Origin: Trileptium ribeirensis | Taxonomy: Eukaryota; Nematoda; Enoplea; Enoplida; Thoracostomopsidae | Length of the DNA: 64,000 nt | NCBI GenBank assembly: GCA_030248225.1 | Contig: JASANE010027982.1 | Span: 1-64,000, forward strand | Direction: 5' to 3' | Shown: positions 1 through 12,500 of the stretch, piece by piece | Layout: each line of letters begins with the position of its first letter | How positions within the stretch are numbered: position 1 is the first letter of the stretch | Notes under the pieces: model-generated | The model's database searches: none | What the model saw: only the letters and a program-made list of their open reading frames with translations | What the model was told of the DNA's origin: nothing | Made by a program: the position numbers and the translations under genes

Positions 1-666
1 AACCGGACCACGCACAACTTCCCCTTCTGGGATCGGCTGGTGAGGATATTCAACATTTGCCACCTCATTGAAGTATTCTCGCCATCTTTCCATGATGGCC
101 GTTTTCTCCACTAATTTTTTGCAGTTTGAACATTTGGTAGTCACATATTGTTCAACGTCCATAGCCGTTTTTCATGTGTTTTGGCAAGTCGGTATACAGA
201 ATTTTCACCACTTTTCGCATCCAATTCACGGTATATCCGATCATAGTGGTCACATTTTGATGCCGATACAACTTTTCTTGCATTTCTAAGGGCCTCTATG
301 TAAGCTTGGTGGGTGATGGTGGTGGTTTGTTCCCCCCGATGATGGAACGTGAGCTTTCCTGTTCGACAGCCTGTTGGACCTCATCATTCCAGAACCAAGT
401 CTGCTTTTTGATGTGTCGGCCGCCGGGCTTTGTCTTTCCAAGTTCTTTTCCAGCTTCCAGCTTAACAAACTTGCAAAGCTCTGACCATGATTCATCAATG
501 GTGCCTTTAGTAGCTTTTGGCAGAATCTATTTTTGCAGAGCGTTTGGTTTATTTTCCCTTAGTTTCCACCACTTGGTCTTCTCTGGAGCATTTTTGGTGT
601 ATCTGGTGGGTTTGCATAGAGTGTTGACATCAGCGATCAGCAATTTGTGTTGAGGAACTACACATT

Positions 667-683
667 CATACAGTATCACATTT
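667..683. repeat. Left target-site duplication of the RNase H LINE
   Basis: The 17 bases here match 1389-1405 at 13 positions. They sit exactly where the antisense RTE coding sequence (..KVIP / ..VVPQH) is interrupted. Confidence 0.7.
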
Positions 684-1388
684 CTTCTCGCACAGTCAAG
701 TCCCGAATTGTGGCTGATTGTGTTCAAGCACTCAGACGGCTTTGTCGATGGAATAAAGTGACTATCAGATGGGTACCTGGTCACACAGGTCAAGAAGGAA
801 ATGAAATTGCGGACAAATTAGCGAGGAGGGGATCGGCTAATAAATTCACAGGTCCTGAGCCTGTGCTACCGATTCCATCTAGTACAGTACGCTTAGAAAC
901 TAAGCAATAGATGAACAGTTCGCTTACCAACCGGTGGGCTGCTGAAACGAAGTGTCGGCAAACTAAAATATTTCTGCCGCAGATATGTTTCAAATGGAGT
1001 AAACATCTATGGAAATTAAGTAAAGTACGGCTCAGATGGGCAGTCAACCTCGTCATAGGCCATAATGGGTTGAATACCCATTTATTTATCATGAATCTGG
1101 CAGACAGTGACCGATGCAGTGCTTGTGGCAAGAGGGACACTGGGGAGCACGTACTCCTGCGTTGCCCCTCGGAGTCCCCACTAAGGCGCAAAATCTTCGG
1201 TCACGATATACTAGGCATAGATGAAGTGCGTACTGCAGGTATTATGAAGATGGTCAGATTCGCTACAGAGTGCACGAGATTCGCGTGACCTGGCATCTGC
1301 GTGAGACGTTGTAATGGACAGTCATGAAAAGGTAAAGCAGATCACATGGCATGCCCGGCCTTGGTCTCCCTATCCTTCTGTATCTATC
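684..1388 (+). mobile_element. 5'-truncated RNase H-type LINE inserted into the RTE
   Basis: One plus-strand frame from 647 to 1288, broken only by a TAG at 908-910, encodes the end of an RNase H domain (WVPGHTGQEGNEIADKLARR) and then the C-terminal zinc-knuckle-like tail CSACGKRDTGEHVLLRCP that is typical of I-group LINEs. The piece lacks RT and endonuclease, as expected for 5' truncation during target-primed reverse transcription. It is flanked by catacagtatcacattt (667-683) and tatgcggtatcaccttt (1389-1405), which match at 13 of 17 positions and look like an aged target-site duplication. The RTE reading frame resumes on both sides. Confidence 0.85.
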
Positions 1389-2393
1389 TATGCGGTATCA
1401 CCTTTACGTTCTTAAAATTTTACAAGTGCACCCGCCGTGTCAGGATGTAATCAATTTGGGTAGCACTGCTTCCACTGCAGTATGTTATTAATTGGCTGTC
1501 ACGTTTTTTGAAGAACGTGTTCGTCAAAACTAGGTTTGCTGCTTGGGCGCATTCAAGGATTTTTTCACCTTCATCATTCCACCCTCCCTAGCCGTGTCCA
1601 CTGTGGCAGTTGTATCCAGCGAAAGCTCCCACATGTCCATTGAAGTCACCACACAGCAGAAGAAATTCATCTTTTGGACATGTAGCTAGGCAGTTGTCTA
1701 GATGGTCCCAAAATCTTTGCTTGATGGTATCACTACAACCTGTTTGTGGTGTATGGGTAGACAGTATCCACACACTGCCTACATCCAAATCTAAAGCGAC
1801 AGATATCAATCGGTCTGTATGGCGGTGTACTTCTGCAACACAACTACGAAATTCATTGCTGATCACCACAGCTACACCGTTTTCAACCGGAGTTTAATCC
1901 GTAGAATATTAGTTTGTAGCCCTCACCAATATCACGTGACTTTCCTCCTTTCCACTTTGTTTCTTGAAGACATGGAATGTCCATGTGGAATATATGATGC
2001 ATAAATGATTCTAAACTTCAGCAGCAGTTCTGACATTTGCTTATAGGGTGTTTAGGGCGTGAGTGCAAAACTGGCGAACACAAATATTTATGTCTGTATC
2101 ACAACGAAAACTTTCTGTCTTAACAATATTGGCAGTCAAAAATTGGAAAACCTGATCCTGGCATGGCATAGATTGGGTCGAATTTGACATACTTCTAATA
2201 TCTTTAAATTGGTGGACATTTATAGCCAGTTTCCAGAAAAGTCCTAACTGTACTTGAAGGCATATAAAATACGGCCAGTCAAAGAGGGTAATAGATGATT
2301 CGGTAATATCGAAATTTGTTGTAGGGTCTATTCCAAAATTTAAAACTACTCGGGCTTATTCCCATTTATTATGGAAAGACGCGCAACTATTAA

Positions 2394-2719
2394 AGTGTGT
2401 TCAAACATTTTGCTCAAAATTTGGTCAAAATATGAGCTCACAATCTAATTATGATTTGAACACATCTCTATAACATTTTTACTGAGTTTGAACGTGTAAA
2501 CACTGCTTCAACTTTTATAGCATATTAGTTTAGCAAATCAGTGACAAGGTACTTATCTTGAAAATTTGTGAGCTCAACTTGAATAATTTCTCAGTTACAA
2601 ATTTGAAATTGCGATATGCAACATTTCTCAATTACAGATCTCAGTCATAATTTAATCAAATTATGATCAAATTTTGAGCTCAAATTTAGAGCAAAACGTT
2701 TGAGCGTGCGAACACGCCT
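2394..2719. mobile_element. MITE family B, copy 1 (TAA duplication)
   Basis: A 326-bp element with no coding capacity. Its long imperfect terminal inverted repeats read AGtGTGTTC...TTTTGCTCAAA at the left and ...TTTAGAGCAAAACGTTTGAGC...GCCT at the right. TAA flanks both ends (2391-2393 and 2720-2722). The same structure is seen at 12823-13146. A 3-bp TWA duplication is typical of PIF/Harbinger-derived MITEs; the superfamily is inferred. Confidence 0.8.
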
Positions 2720-2722
2720 TAA

Positions 2723-3347
2723 TCACACCTTGAGACTGTAGCCTTATACTAGCCGTGTAAAAAATGCAGCAGAATTGCAGAATTTGCACGATTTGTGACA
2801 TGTCTCATTCTAGCATCTATCAAAGATATGGTAGACCAGTGCTGTGCTCTTGGCCACAACATGCGGGTGATTTTGTATCATGTTAAGTTGCAAAAAATCT
2901 TATGCTTCGGTGCCTGGGGCGCCTACAGGGAGGGGGGTCAGTTGACCTGTCAGGGGTAGCTGGGATATCGGGAGGGGTGTCTTCCGTGCTTCAGGGAGCT
3001 ATAGTCAGGTTTTTATATTAGAGCAATTTCCCATACCAAAATCAACTGTTGCTGTTGTCTCTTGTATGTTCGCAGAATATATAAACCTACTTAGTTAAAT
3101 TTCCATTAATGAATGGTTTATACGTTTTGAACATGTATGAGCACTCACCGCTATAGGACAAAACTTTATAGATTAATTCTGACGCCAGGTTAAGCTTAGG
3201 CTTAATCGCAGATTTTGATTTAGGCTTAAGCTTAGAGAGACCAAACATTATACAAGATGTTTCGATGAGGACTTAACATGGTATGTTAGATAAAAACTTG
3301 ACACGGTGTGTTCTTTTGTGTTTAATGATTCTGCGGATCTTCAAAAC
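2723..3347. other. Gene-free stretch 3' of the claudin-like gene
   Basis: No coding exon is recognised. It includes a short GC-rich patch at about 2905-3000 with runs of G, unlike its AT-rich surroundings, and a patch at 3188-3235 rich in the words aggcttaa and cttagg. Confidence 0.5.
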
Positions 3348-3514
3348 CTATTTTGACGACAAATGTTTGGTTTCACCAATAGTAGAGCCATTGATACCAA
3401 AAGTAATTAATGATGTAGGTACTTCAGTAGAATCGGTCAGTTGTTTGATATGGCGATAAGGTTTCTTGAACGAATTTGTGACATACACAAAAATGCCAGA
3501 AACAGCCAATAACG
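3348..3514 (-). CDS. Claudin-like exon 4 (end of TM3, C-terminal tail)
   Basis: The acceptor is TTATTTCAG|CG, phase 1 in. It reads LLAVSGIFVYV and then the hydrophilic NSFKKPYRHIKQL.. and stops at TAG (3350-3348). The phase agrees with exon 3, so the join is supported, but whether the exon is terminal is uncertain because no TM4 follows. Confidence 0.6.
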
Positions 3515-6500
3515 CTGAAATAATCAGATAAATTATCTTCCAACAAATGATAATCAGTATGTGGAACGAAAAAATAGTAGTGAAAATCTCAAGTCTGGAA
3601 ATTATATAAAAGTTTTATTGGTAAACGAACAATGTTAGTACAAGCCTTAAATAGCTTCATCCATTGTAATATGACGCCCAGAATAAACTATTCTAAAACA
3701 AAAAGGTGTGAATATTTCGCGTTTCCGCTGTAAACATGATATCCGTTTGAACGATATGGCTTAAATTTTATTGAATGACGTATAATATTGTGACGATGTA
3801 TAACACCTCAGCAACCAGTGCGGCTATTTCGGCTAAATTAGGTTCATTTTGTAGAACAATTAAGACTCGATAAAATAGTATAAAAACCTTTTACATACTA
3901 TAACCCTTGAATCCAGGATTAAGATCCAAAGTGTTTTTAAAAGGCCCGAGAAATACAAAATAAGCGAAAATATTAATGTCTCCTTAACCGCTCGAGCTAT
4001 ATAGGCTATATTGGGGTTTATTTTGTTGAGTTCTATGTACCTGTAAATGATGTACCGCTGTTTACATTATTTACGCTGCACGATTGGGTCAAAATGGGAT
4101 TTTGATTGAGCACAAGAGACCCAAAATACACGAAAACGGATCTCCGCAACCAATCGAGGTGTATGAACATTATTGATCTCATTCATCCTATATGTAGTTG
4201 CACACTGTAAATCCCTAAATAAGCGGGTGGATCTCACCAGTAATTAAAGCAGCGCAAGCTTTGTGTTTGCGTCTCCCTAAATTACGTATTCATCACACAG
4301 AATTCACCACCTTGGCGATGAGAAAAGCTGCTAGTTTAAATTTAATTTTAGAACAGAACTGAATACTCCAGCTATGTACGTAACTTTAAGGCAACAAATT
4401 AAGATTAGTAGACTTTTTAGAACATAATGAACACATTGTTGGATTATTTTAACTTAGAGCAGCAAAACATTACTGCATATGAGCAGTGCTATACCTTAAA
4501 TATCAGTAATATTGCATAAATAAATTAATTGGGCGAAACCCAAACAAATCAGCACAACAACACGACATTAGTTTGGCAAAGCGAAACAGTGATAAAATAA
4601 ACCGAAACATAAGTCAGGCCAGATGGTACTTTTTGGTTTAGCAAAATTTGGATTAAGTGAATTTATGTGCTAGCAGAAAAACTGGTTGTTAGCGAATAGT
4701 TTATACAAACCACAAAGTAACCGCAGAGCTATTAAGAGATCCCAATGAAGGCCTTCTTTTTATGCCGTATCATTAATTGGTTAGAATTGCTATTCATATG
4801 CAGACACAAACATAATCAACCACTTACTTGCAATAAGGTGTGCCATGGCCCAAAGCAAGCATAAAATTCGGAAACATGGTCGATATTGGCAGTAATCGAC
4901 AAATAGACTTAAAAACCCCAAGACCAGTCCGACTAGACCACAAAACGTTGAAACACCCAGCAGAATAATCGTTTTCATTTCCCAATCTAAAAACAAAATG
5001 TACTGTTAACAAACTCCGGTAACGTACCTTTTTACATTCTGAGAAAAATTATGCGCGAGTAAACTTAAGGTTCCGCCAACGATCCTATTTTGTATTTTTG
5101 CATAAAATTTTGTGGAACGCTTTTAGGTCATTTGAAATTTGGCATAAAACTGTTCGCGATCACAGCGCTTGCGATTGAAATCTAGCGATTTTGTGTTCGC
5201 GAAAATTCAAGTAAAACTACAAAAATTTTTGAGAACGAAAATTTGTCGATTTGACTTTGACGTCAATTTTGCATTAAATTTGTTCGCGAACACTGAATAA
5301 TCCAAATTTAAATGATTATTCATTAAGAAACAGAATTTCTGTAAATTGAAATAGCCGAAATACTGTTCGAACACAATGTCTAATTTCTAGCACTTGAGTT
5401 TGATTTACAAATCTTCGGTTATTGAAAAACTGAGTGAAATTAAGCCTTTTTTAAGTAACATGGGTTTGCGATTAGATATCGGTAATGACAAAACAGGATG
5501 GTTCGCGGGGTCACCTTAAGTTTAATCACTCATTAGCAGGCTCAACTTTATCCCACCTTTATTAGTTAAGTTAGCCAGACGCTGTTGCAATGCCTAATAA
5601 ATTCAGGTCGGCGCCATAGATCGAACCCGTATCGTACGATAAAAAGCGCTGTACGAAAACCGCTGATTTATTTGGAAACTGTCCCATGATTCCGCGAGAT
5701 ACCTAGCAAAACCAGCGAGTACACGTGCACGGTCCTATAAATAACACGACAAACCCAGTCAACACAACACAACACAATGCGCAGGCGGTACATTTCCTCC
5801 AGTGAGCGCGAAAGGGTTGAAAGTCGGATAAACATGGAATTGGCACTAGGTGACAAAACGGGTTATTATGCCGAAGCATTCTGTGTAGGCTCGCCATGAT
5901 GATTGCCCATTATACCGCCCATCATCTTATCCGCCTAGACCAAAGTCTGGTACCTGTTTAACGCATAGCTGCTGCGAAGCAAATTTGGCTGAGTTCCTTC
6001 TCCAAGGATAACAGCGGGACCGCTGGATTCGAACTCCTGACTTCACAATTATGAAGCAGGCACTCTAACCACTCGGCCACGCCACCACCCGACCACCAAG
6101 GGTTAATAGATGGTTTGTATGTTTGAATTGAAAAATAACCTGCTATGATTAAATTCCAATAGATTGATTATTATTAAACCAGACCATACGCATAACTAGC
6201 AAAATATCTTACTAAACAGTTTAAAAGTTCGCTTTTATCTGCATCAGAACGCGGTTAATTTTATAGAACAATTATCTTAAAAAGCACTTTTCAGCTTTTC
6301 AGGCCCGTATCGTAGGTGTTGATAGGGAGTAGAGGGTTACCTTCCGTAAATGTCGGACTCCCAAGCCACGTTACGTCCCCTCGGGAATCACCGCACCTTC
6401 CCGCACAAGGGTGCGCGCAAAATTTAGCTAAAATTGTCAAAGATAGGGTAAAAAGTGGAAAAAATTAGTGTGCTATTGGTAAAAAATAGGGGTAATTAAG

Positions 6501-9500
6501 AAAAATTTATCGAAAATTTGCAAAAAACTCTGGGATTTGAGTTTCTAAAAATTTCCGAAAATTAACTCTCCAAACGAAATCTCCCCCGCCCTTGAAACCG
6601 ATGCACTAAAGAAATAATATATAAAGCATATGGAATAAAATCAAGAATTAATGATGGTCCAATAAAAGAAGAGTGGGACTCAAGTCACACTACGTTATGC
6701 GCGTTGTGGGATGATGAGGTCGATTATAGCGTCATTATCCTCACATTCGCCCTTTTGTCGTGTCTCACGTTCCCCCAACTTTCGTCAGGCCTCCACCCTC
6801 CAACTTTTGTACCAATGTCCCAAATTTGAACAAAACATATAAATATTTTTTTGTTAAAATTTATAACGAAAATTGAAGGTACAGGATGGAGGTTGAGGTG
6901 CTGGAACAAAAGTTATAGGAGCAGGACCAAAATTTGGTAGATAGGATGGCCGCTTGGGCAAAGTGAGAAATATGTCCCATTCTAAAATGAAACAAACGAC
7001 GCCAAAATCGACCATGTCATCCCACAACGCACATAACGTTCTTTTTCAAGGATCTGTCAGGGACTCTTGGCTAAAATTGCTATCGTTTTTGTTTCAAGTT
7101 TCAATTCGATAATATCGTTATGGCATAGCTTGCAAATTGGTTATGAAAGTAAAGTAAATATTTTTACATTTGTAAAACTTACTAACATTTTACATTTTAT
7201 ATTTACTGTAAAATATAATTTTTAAGCTTGCTTGATTCTTGAGAACATTGCAATGTAAGATAAGGCTCAATAATTCGTAGGCTTGTTTCAAATTATATAC
7301 ATAGTGTGTATTAGAAAGGAAAACTGTGTATATTTCGATGAAGAATGTAATAATTTTATTTAGATTTGCCAATTTTAATATATATAGTAGTTACCTTCGA
7401 AACATTGTTGCAAACTCTTGTAATTGAAATGCTCAAAATGTTCAAAGTTATCAAGATATTTAATGCACTTCGTATTGACAAATGAAATCGTAAATATCAT
7501 AATGTTCCCTAATACCACTGCGTGTCATCGGAACACATGAATCGCCCAATTCCGATCGCTCAACATCCACAGAAGTATAATAGTGCATGCCATATTTGCT
7601 CGGCATGGCTCACAAAGTATCTTCCGGGACATTCCTAAATACCAAATTGGCAATTTTTTCTGCAAATTTATGTATTTTGGCTCCAGGTAGGCATTACACT
7701 TCGAAATATTATTTATAAGAAGCATATCTCTGCGGGACCTCTGGTTGTTGATTTAATGGCATGCTGGCACTTCTTAAGGTACTTCTAAACCCGAATTCCT
7801 TCGTTTGCATCATACTTGTAAGGAAGGACCCGTTTTTCGGCGCACAAGTGCAAGATGGTACTCCACCGACAACAAGTTAACTAAAAAATATACAGGTATT
7901 TTGTCCCTAGTTTGGCTGCAGTTGTAGTCTGCTAGCTTCAGTGTTACTCCTCAATACCATGCAAATACCCAATAATCATCGTCCGGTCAGATTTATGAAT
8001 ATACCTGTTGTTTTACCCCAAATTTAAATGGTTTTGGTCACCAAGATACATTTGATCTAATATAAATAGGTTAGATATTTGATATGGTTCCCGCAGTCAT
8101 CTGCTAAAAACTGCTGGTTTAAAGCACGTTAAAAACGTAACTTCAAATGTCGGAAAGAATTCATGTATTTGGGCACGTTTTTAGCTCAAGTTTACAAAAC
8201 TAAAGTCATTATGATATGTGCTAGTAATATGTGTTGAGAATTGGTCCGTTTTGAAGTCAACCGTAGCGTATCAAAGCAGGGCTGAGGGTACAACGGGCGG
8301 CCGACCAACAATGGACGCCAGACTACCAAGAAGCTTATCTTATTACTATACGAATTTAATTTTCGTAAATTCTACTTCAGAACTTTGTTGAAAAATTTGT
8401 GCGATTAGCATATGGAGGTTTGGCACAGATAATACAAGTAAACTGACAGGTCATAGGCAGGATGTACTATGTTTATAGCGTTGGACGACTGCAGGCTTTG
8501 TAGTCACTGTTTGACTGACATATATTAGTTTGATAATAATCATATCATACGTTAAAATCACTAGATGGTAATAGATGGTGCAAACTCGTTGCATGTTGGT
8601 TATTAGCGATTACAGGAAAAACTTTCATTAGTCTGCTTTTGTTTACTTCAGAAGATATAGACCGTGGTGGTAGATCAACCGATAAACTATAACTTCTTAT
8701 CAACGGCTTTTGCGCCATTTAACCATCGAAAATTATTAGCTGTCGGTCGACTATATTCACAGCCGCTGCCCAACATCAGTGCTGATAGTAACTGCTTAAC
8801 GCGGCTGTAATACATGAAATAAAAAACCATATATATATTATTATTGGTTCTTTTTGGCTTCTCAAATGAAAATGTAAATGAAAGTTGAATTTGAAACGTA
8901 GTTGAGACAACGCCATCCTATGCGCCCCTGTATTTTTACCGTATAAGAAATCTGCTATTAAAATACAGCTTTTCATTGTTTTTGTACACGTTTCCAAAAT
9001 TTGATACCACGATTTAATTATAGCTCTTATTTTAATATTACGATTATATATAGATCGAATACAATGCCTATAACTGAATTTTTTATTAAAACCTGACATT
9101 TAATAGTATGTAAAGAATTTCTTTAAAAGAAATAAAAATTGTTTTGTTTTATAACTGTTTCATAAAACAAAAATACAATAACTTTACCGAAAATAACTTT
9201 AAGTTCATTAATTTTCTTTACGTCGGCTTCCAAATATGTTCCATCGTAGCGCGGTTTAGGCATTATATCCTTCAAAGCGCATGATGATTTCTCCATTTCA
9301 CCGACATCGTGCGTCACGCAATGTTCCCAAAGGCCGTGATACCGTCTTGCCTGCAAGCTCCAACGACATATGAAGAAATGCTGTTTCGTAGAAATGGGTG
9401 TATCTCAGCTGTTTAACTCCGATGTCATTAGTTAGAAACTCGACAACACAAGCAGTTTGCTGCTTAACTTCAAAAAAATTCTTGCTGCTGTATGCGATCA

Positions 9501-12500
9501 AGCTAATCTTGGGTGCATTTTAGCATTTTTAAATTACGTGAAATTTTAGCGATTCCTAATGTGAACTCAAATTTGCTAATAAAATTGCTGAAATGAAACT
9601 AAGAAATATGATTGATTATTTCAAATTTGAAATCTTTCATGGCTACTACGTCAGAGTTTGTTCTAAAAATTTTCAGGCGGTCCAAATCCATGTACCTTAA
9701 TTCAGTTTAGCAGCATATTGCTGAAGTCACTGGGAGTAGTTCTTGAGTTAGTGTTTTAACGAAATACGACTAAAACTGTATACTACGGCGTTCACGTTGC
9801 AATATCCATTCCGTTTGTGAACCCTATGTATCCAACGAAGCGTCACACACACTGAACAACAAGATGGTTTAGACACCCTTGCCATATGTCATTTAGTGTT
9901 TTGCAAGGGTTGTTAGATAGGAATATCGTGGTTTCCCGACGGTATTAATGATACCATTAATGATACTCTGCCCTGTATCTGTGTTCATGGTGTGCGTGGC
10001 ACTCACACTTTCAGAATCTCGGCTAAAAATTTAAGTAGAAAATATAATGGAAATTTATTACAATGTTTAACTCATGTTGTGCTTAATTTTTTTTCATTTT
10101 TTAGTAAAATTGAGCATGTGAACACAATTAAAACTTTCAAAGTATATTACTTGGGTCATTTCATTTAGCATCCCCGTAGGCCGAAATTGGTCCATTTTGG
10201 AGATACAGCGATAATTTTGGTAGAAAATATCAATTCTGATTAAATTCACGATAATTTTTTTGATTTGTTTGGGATCTTTCGGTATATATCCAATTTTTCG
10301 GGAAAAGATTCCTTAATAAATGTATAATTTTATCATCTCTATAAGCGCACTAGGAGCTGAGTCAATGGTAAAATTTGCGTAATCGGTTCATTGGTTAACG
10401 ACTTAGCCTATGGCTTAGGCTTAGTCTTAGGCAAAGGATTTTACATAAATGCCAATAACTCCGTAACCCGTTAATTGATTAAGCTGATTTTACCACCATT
10501 TATGCGGCGTTCACGTTATAATGTCCCCAACGTTTGGAACCTATGTATACCACACAGTGTCAGACACACTGTTGACAACAGGGTGTCTTAGACACCCCAT
10601 GTTTTTAATAAATTTTTTCAACGGTAGCTAGTTACGCGTATTACCATTTCTCGACAGTGTCAGGCACACCGTGTCTTCTGGCAGTTTTACTGACAGTGCT
10701 CAGAATTATTTGAGCAGTGTTCATATGGGCTTGATGCAAATATCGAGAATTTAGAAAAAACTACACAGGATAGTTGACTAATAAACCGCATTAGCTACAG
10801 ACGGTGTCCGTTATAGTTAATTCGCGCCAAATTGGTAGCTAAGGGTGTGTACGACACTGTCAAGAAAAAATGTAGTAGCTAGGGGTGTGTCGTACACCCT
10901 CGGCAATTTATTTACAGTATCGGTGTCACCCTGACTGTCTATACGGTAGGGTCGCGACTACAGGGGGTCAAAACTTCCAAAAGAGTGGGGACATTATAAC
11001 GTGAACGCCGCATTAGCGCAGCTGTATAATGCAGTTCGATTGTTATAGAAAATACAATTATGAGATCTCCCAGAGGTCTCCCCTTGGTACCCAAATGTTT
11101 GGAAAAAAATTGTCAGGAAACTGGGCGAATGTTGTCAAAAATCTTTCAACTTAATTGTTTAAAAAATTTTAAACAATTTTTTTTTCAAATATTGCAAAAC
11201 CCAGAATTCAATTTTTATGCATAGCTATTTCCAACATTTTCCTTAAACTACGATCAAAATTTTATTATTAAATATTGTTCAAAGTTTTATCAATATTTGA
11301 TGAAATTTTCAGGGCAATTTTGAATAGAAGATGTGGAGTTTTAAATTTGAACCAAATTTGATCAAAATTTTGTATGCAACATTAATTGTTTAACTTCGCA
11401 AACATTTCATACCTCATTTTAGAACAGACATGTAGATTATATCAGAACATACAGAAACTTGTAGTTGAATGTATGACCCTGCCTTTATGGTGATCGTAAA
11501 GTTTTCAAATTTAATCGACATCTCTATGGCTTTAATAGGTTATGGCTTTAATAGGTTATGTATTTTTCCTGTGTTTGTAAATAGATACCATGCAAATCCG
11601 ATTAACTTTTGCAGAGCAGAAATAAAGTTTATTGCACCAAACTTGCAGTCTTTTTTAATATAATTGAAATGGAGCATGCGGACGGAAAAATCGTGAAAAT
11701 TTGTGTTTTTTTTTGTTTCTGTAACACATAACTCATCTTCATGTGTATGGATTTCTAAAATATTTTTGTTCGACAGCAAAAATGATGATGAACTGCCTAT
11801 GGTTGAGTGCAAACAGTTCTTACCATATCTTAAGGGTTAAAATGAAAAAAAACATGGTTTTAGGAGTCTTTGTTAAATTTAACAAGACGGGTACAAGCGT
11901 TTCGCTGCATATATTTCGCGATAAAGGCGTAGCATCGAAAACAGGATCAACGCATCAAGGTCTACGACTTCGCAAACCACTTTTTTGTGTGACCATTCCC
12001 TTGGCCGGTATGGATCCGAACATGGTTCGTCGAGCCTTTGCCACAAATATTGATTTTTTCAAATTTCGGCATGTTATTGCATGTTTTACATTACAACGAG
12101 TGTGTATTATGCGTCATTCGCATTAAAAACGTCTCAGCTGTTTGGAAATATTGTCTCCCTGTAGTTACGACACTACCATATGGATAGTCATACACACGCA
12201 TACCATAAACCAATTTCCGAAGGCGTACGACACACCCGAAGCTACTACAGTTTTTTGTTTACGATGTCGTACACACCCATAGCTACCAATTTCGCGCGAA
12301 TTGACAATACCGGGACCTTCCGTAGCTAATGCGATGTGTCAGTCAGTAAAATCTGCGTAGTTTTTTTAATCTCGCTATTCGTTGCCTAGACCATGTGTAT
12401 GTTGACGAGATTATGACGTACACCGTCAAAAACCTGCTAGGAAGACAAGGTGTGCTTGATACCGTCGAAAAGTGGAAAAATCCCTAGCATACAGGGATCG

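Larger units (their letters stand above)
1..2040 (-). mobile_element. RTE-clade LINE fragment (endonuclease to RT linker), split by another LINE
   Basis: Read on the minus strand this is the apurinic-type endonuclease and the following linker of an RTE LINE. Visible motifs are IPCLQETKWKGGKSRDIGEG (about 2000-1930), LCGDFNGHVGA (about 1645), FKKRDSQLITYCSG (about 1510) and TQIDYILTRR (about 1440). After a break come VVPQHKLLIADV (about 660-625) and KTKPGG...TWFWNDEVQQAV (about 445-370). That order is the one found in RTE elements. Frames are broken by stops and shifts, so the copy is dead. The RT domain would lie beyond base 1. The interval 667-1405 is a later insertion in the opposite orientation. 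Confidence 0.85.

Noticed and set aside
1610..2004. Plus-strand open frames of 95 and 61 codons
   Set aside because: Shadows of the minus-strand RTE endonuclease.
4824..5012. Alternative frame LGNENDYSAGCFNVLW
   Set aside because: It overlaps claudin-like exon 3 but lacks membrane segments and does not match the flanking exon phases.
5983..6090. Possible tRNA gene on the minus strand
   Set aside because: A and B boxes are good but the anticodon loop has the wrong size and the acceptor ends do not pair, and a SINE body follows.
11743..12126. 127-codon open frame
   Set aside because: It lies in dispersed repeat family E, and the other copies do not keep the frame.
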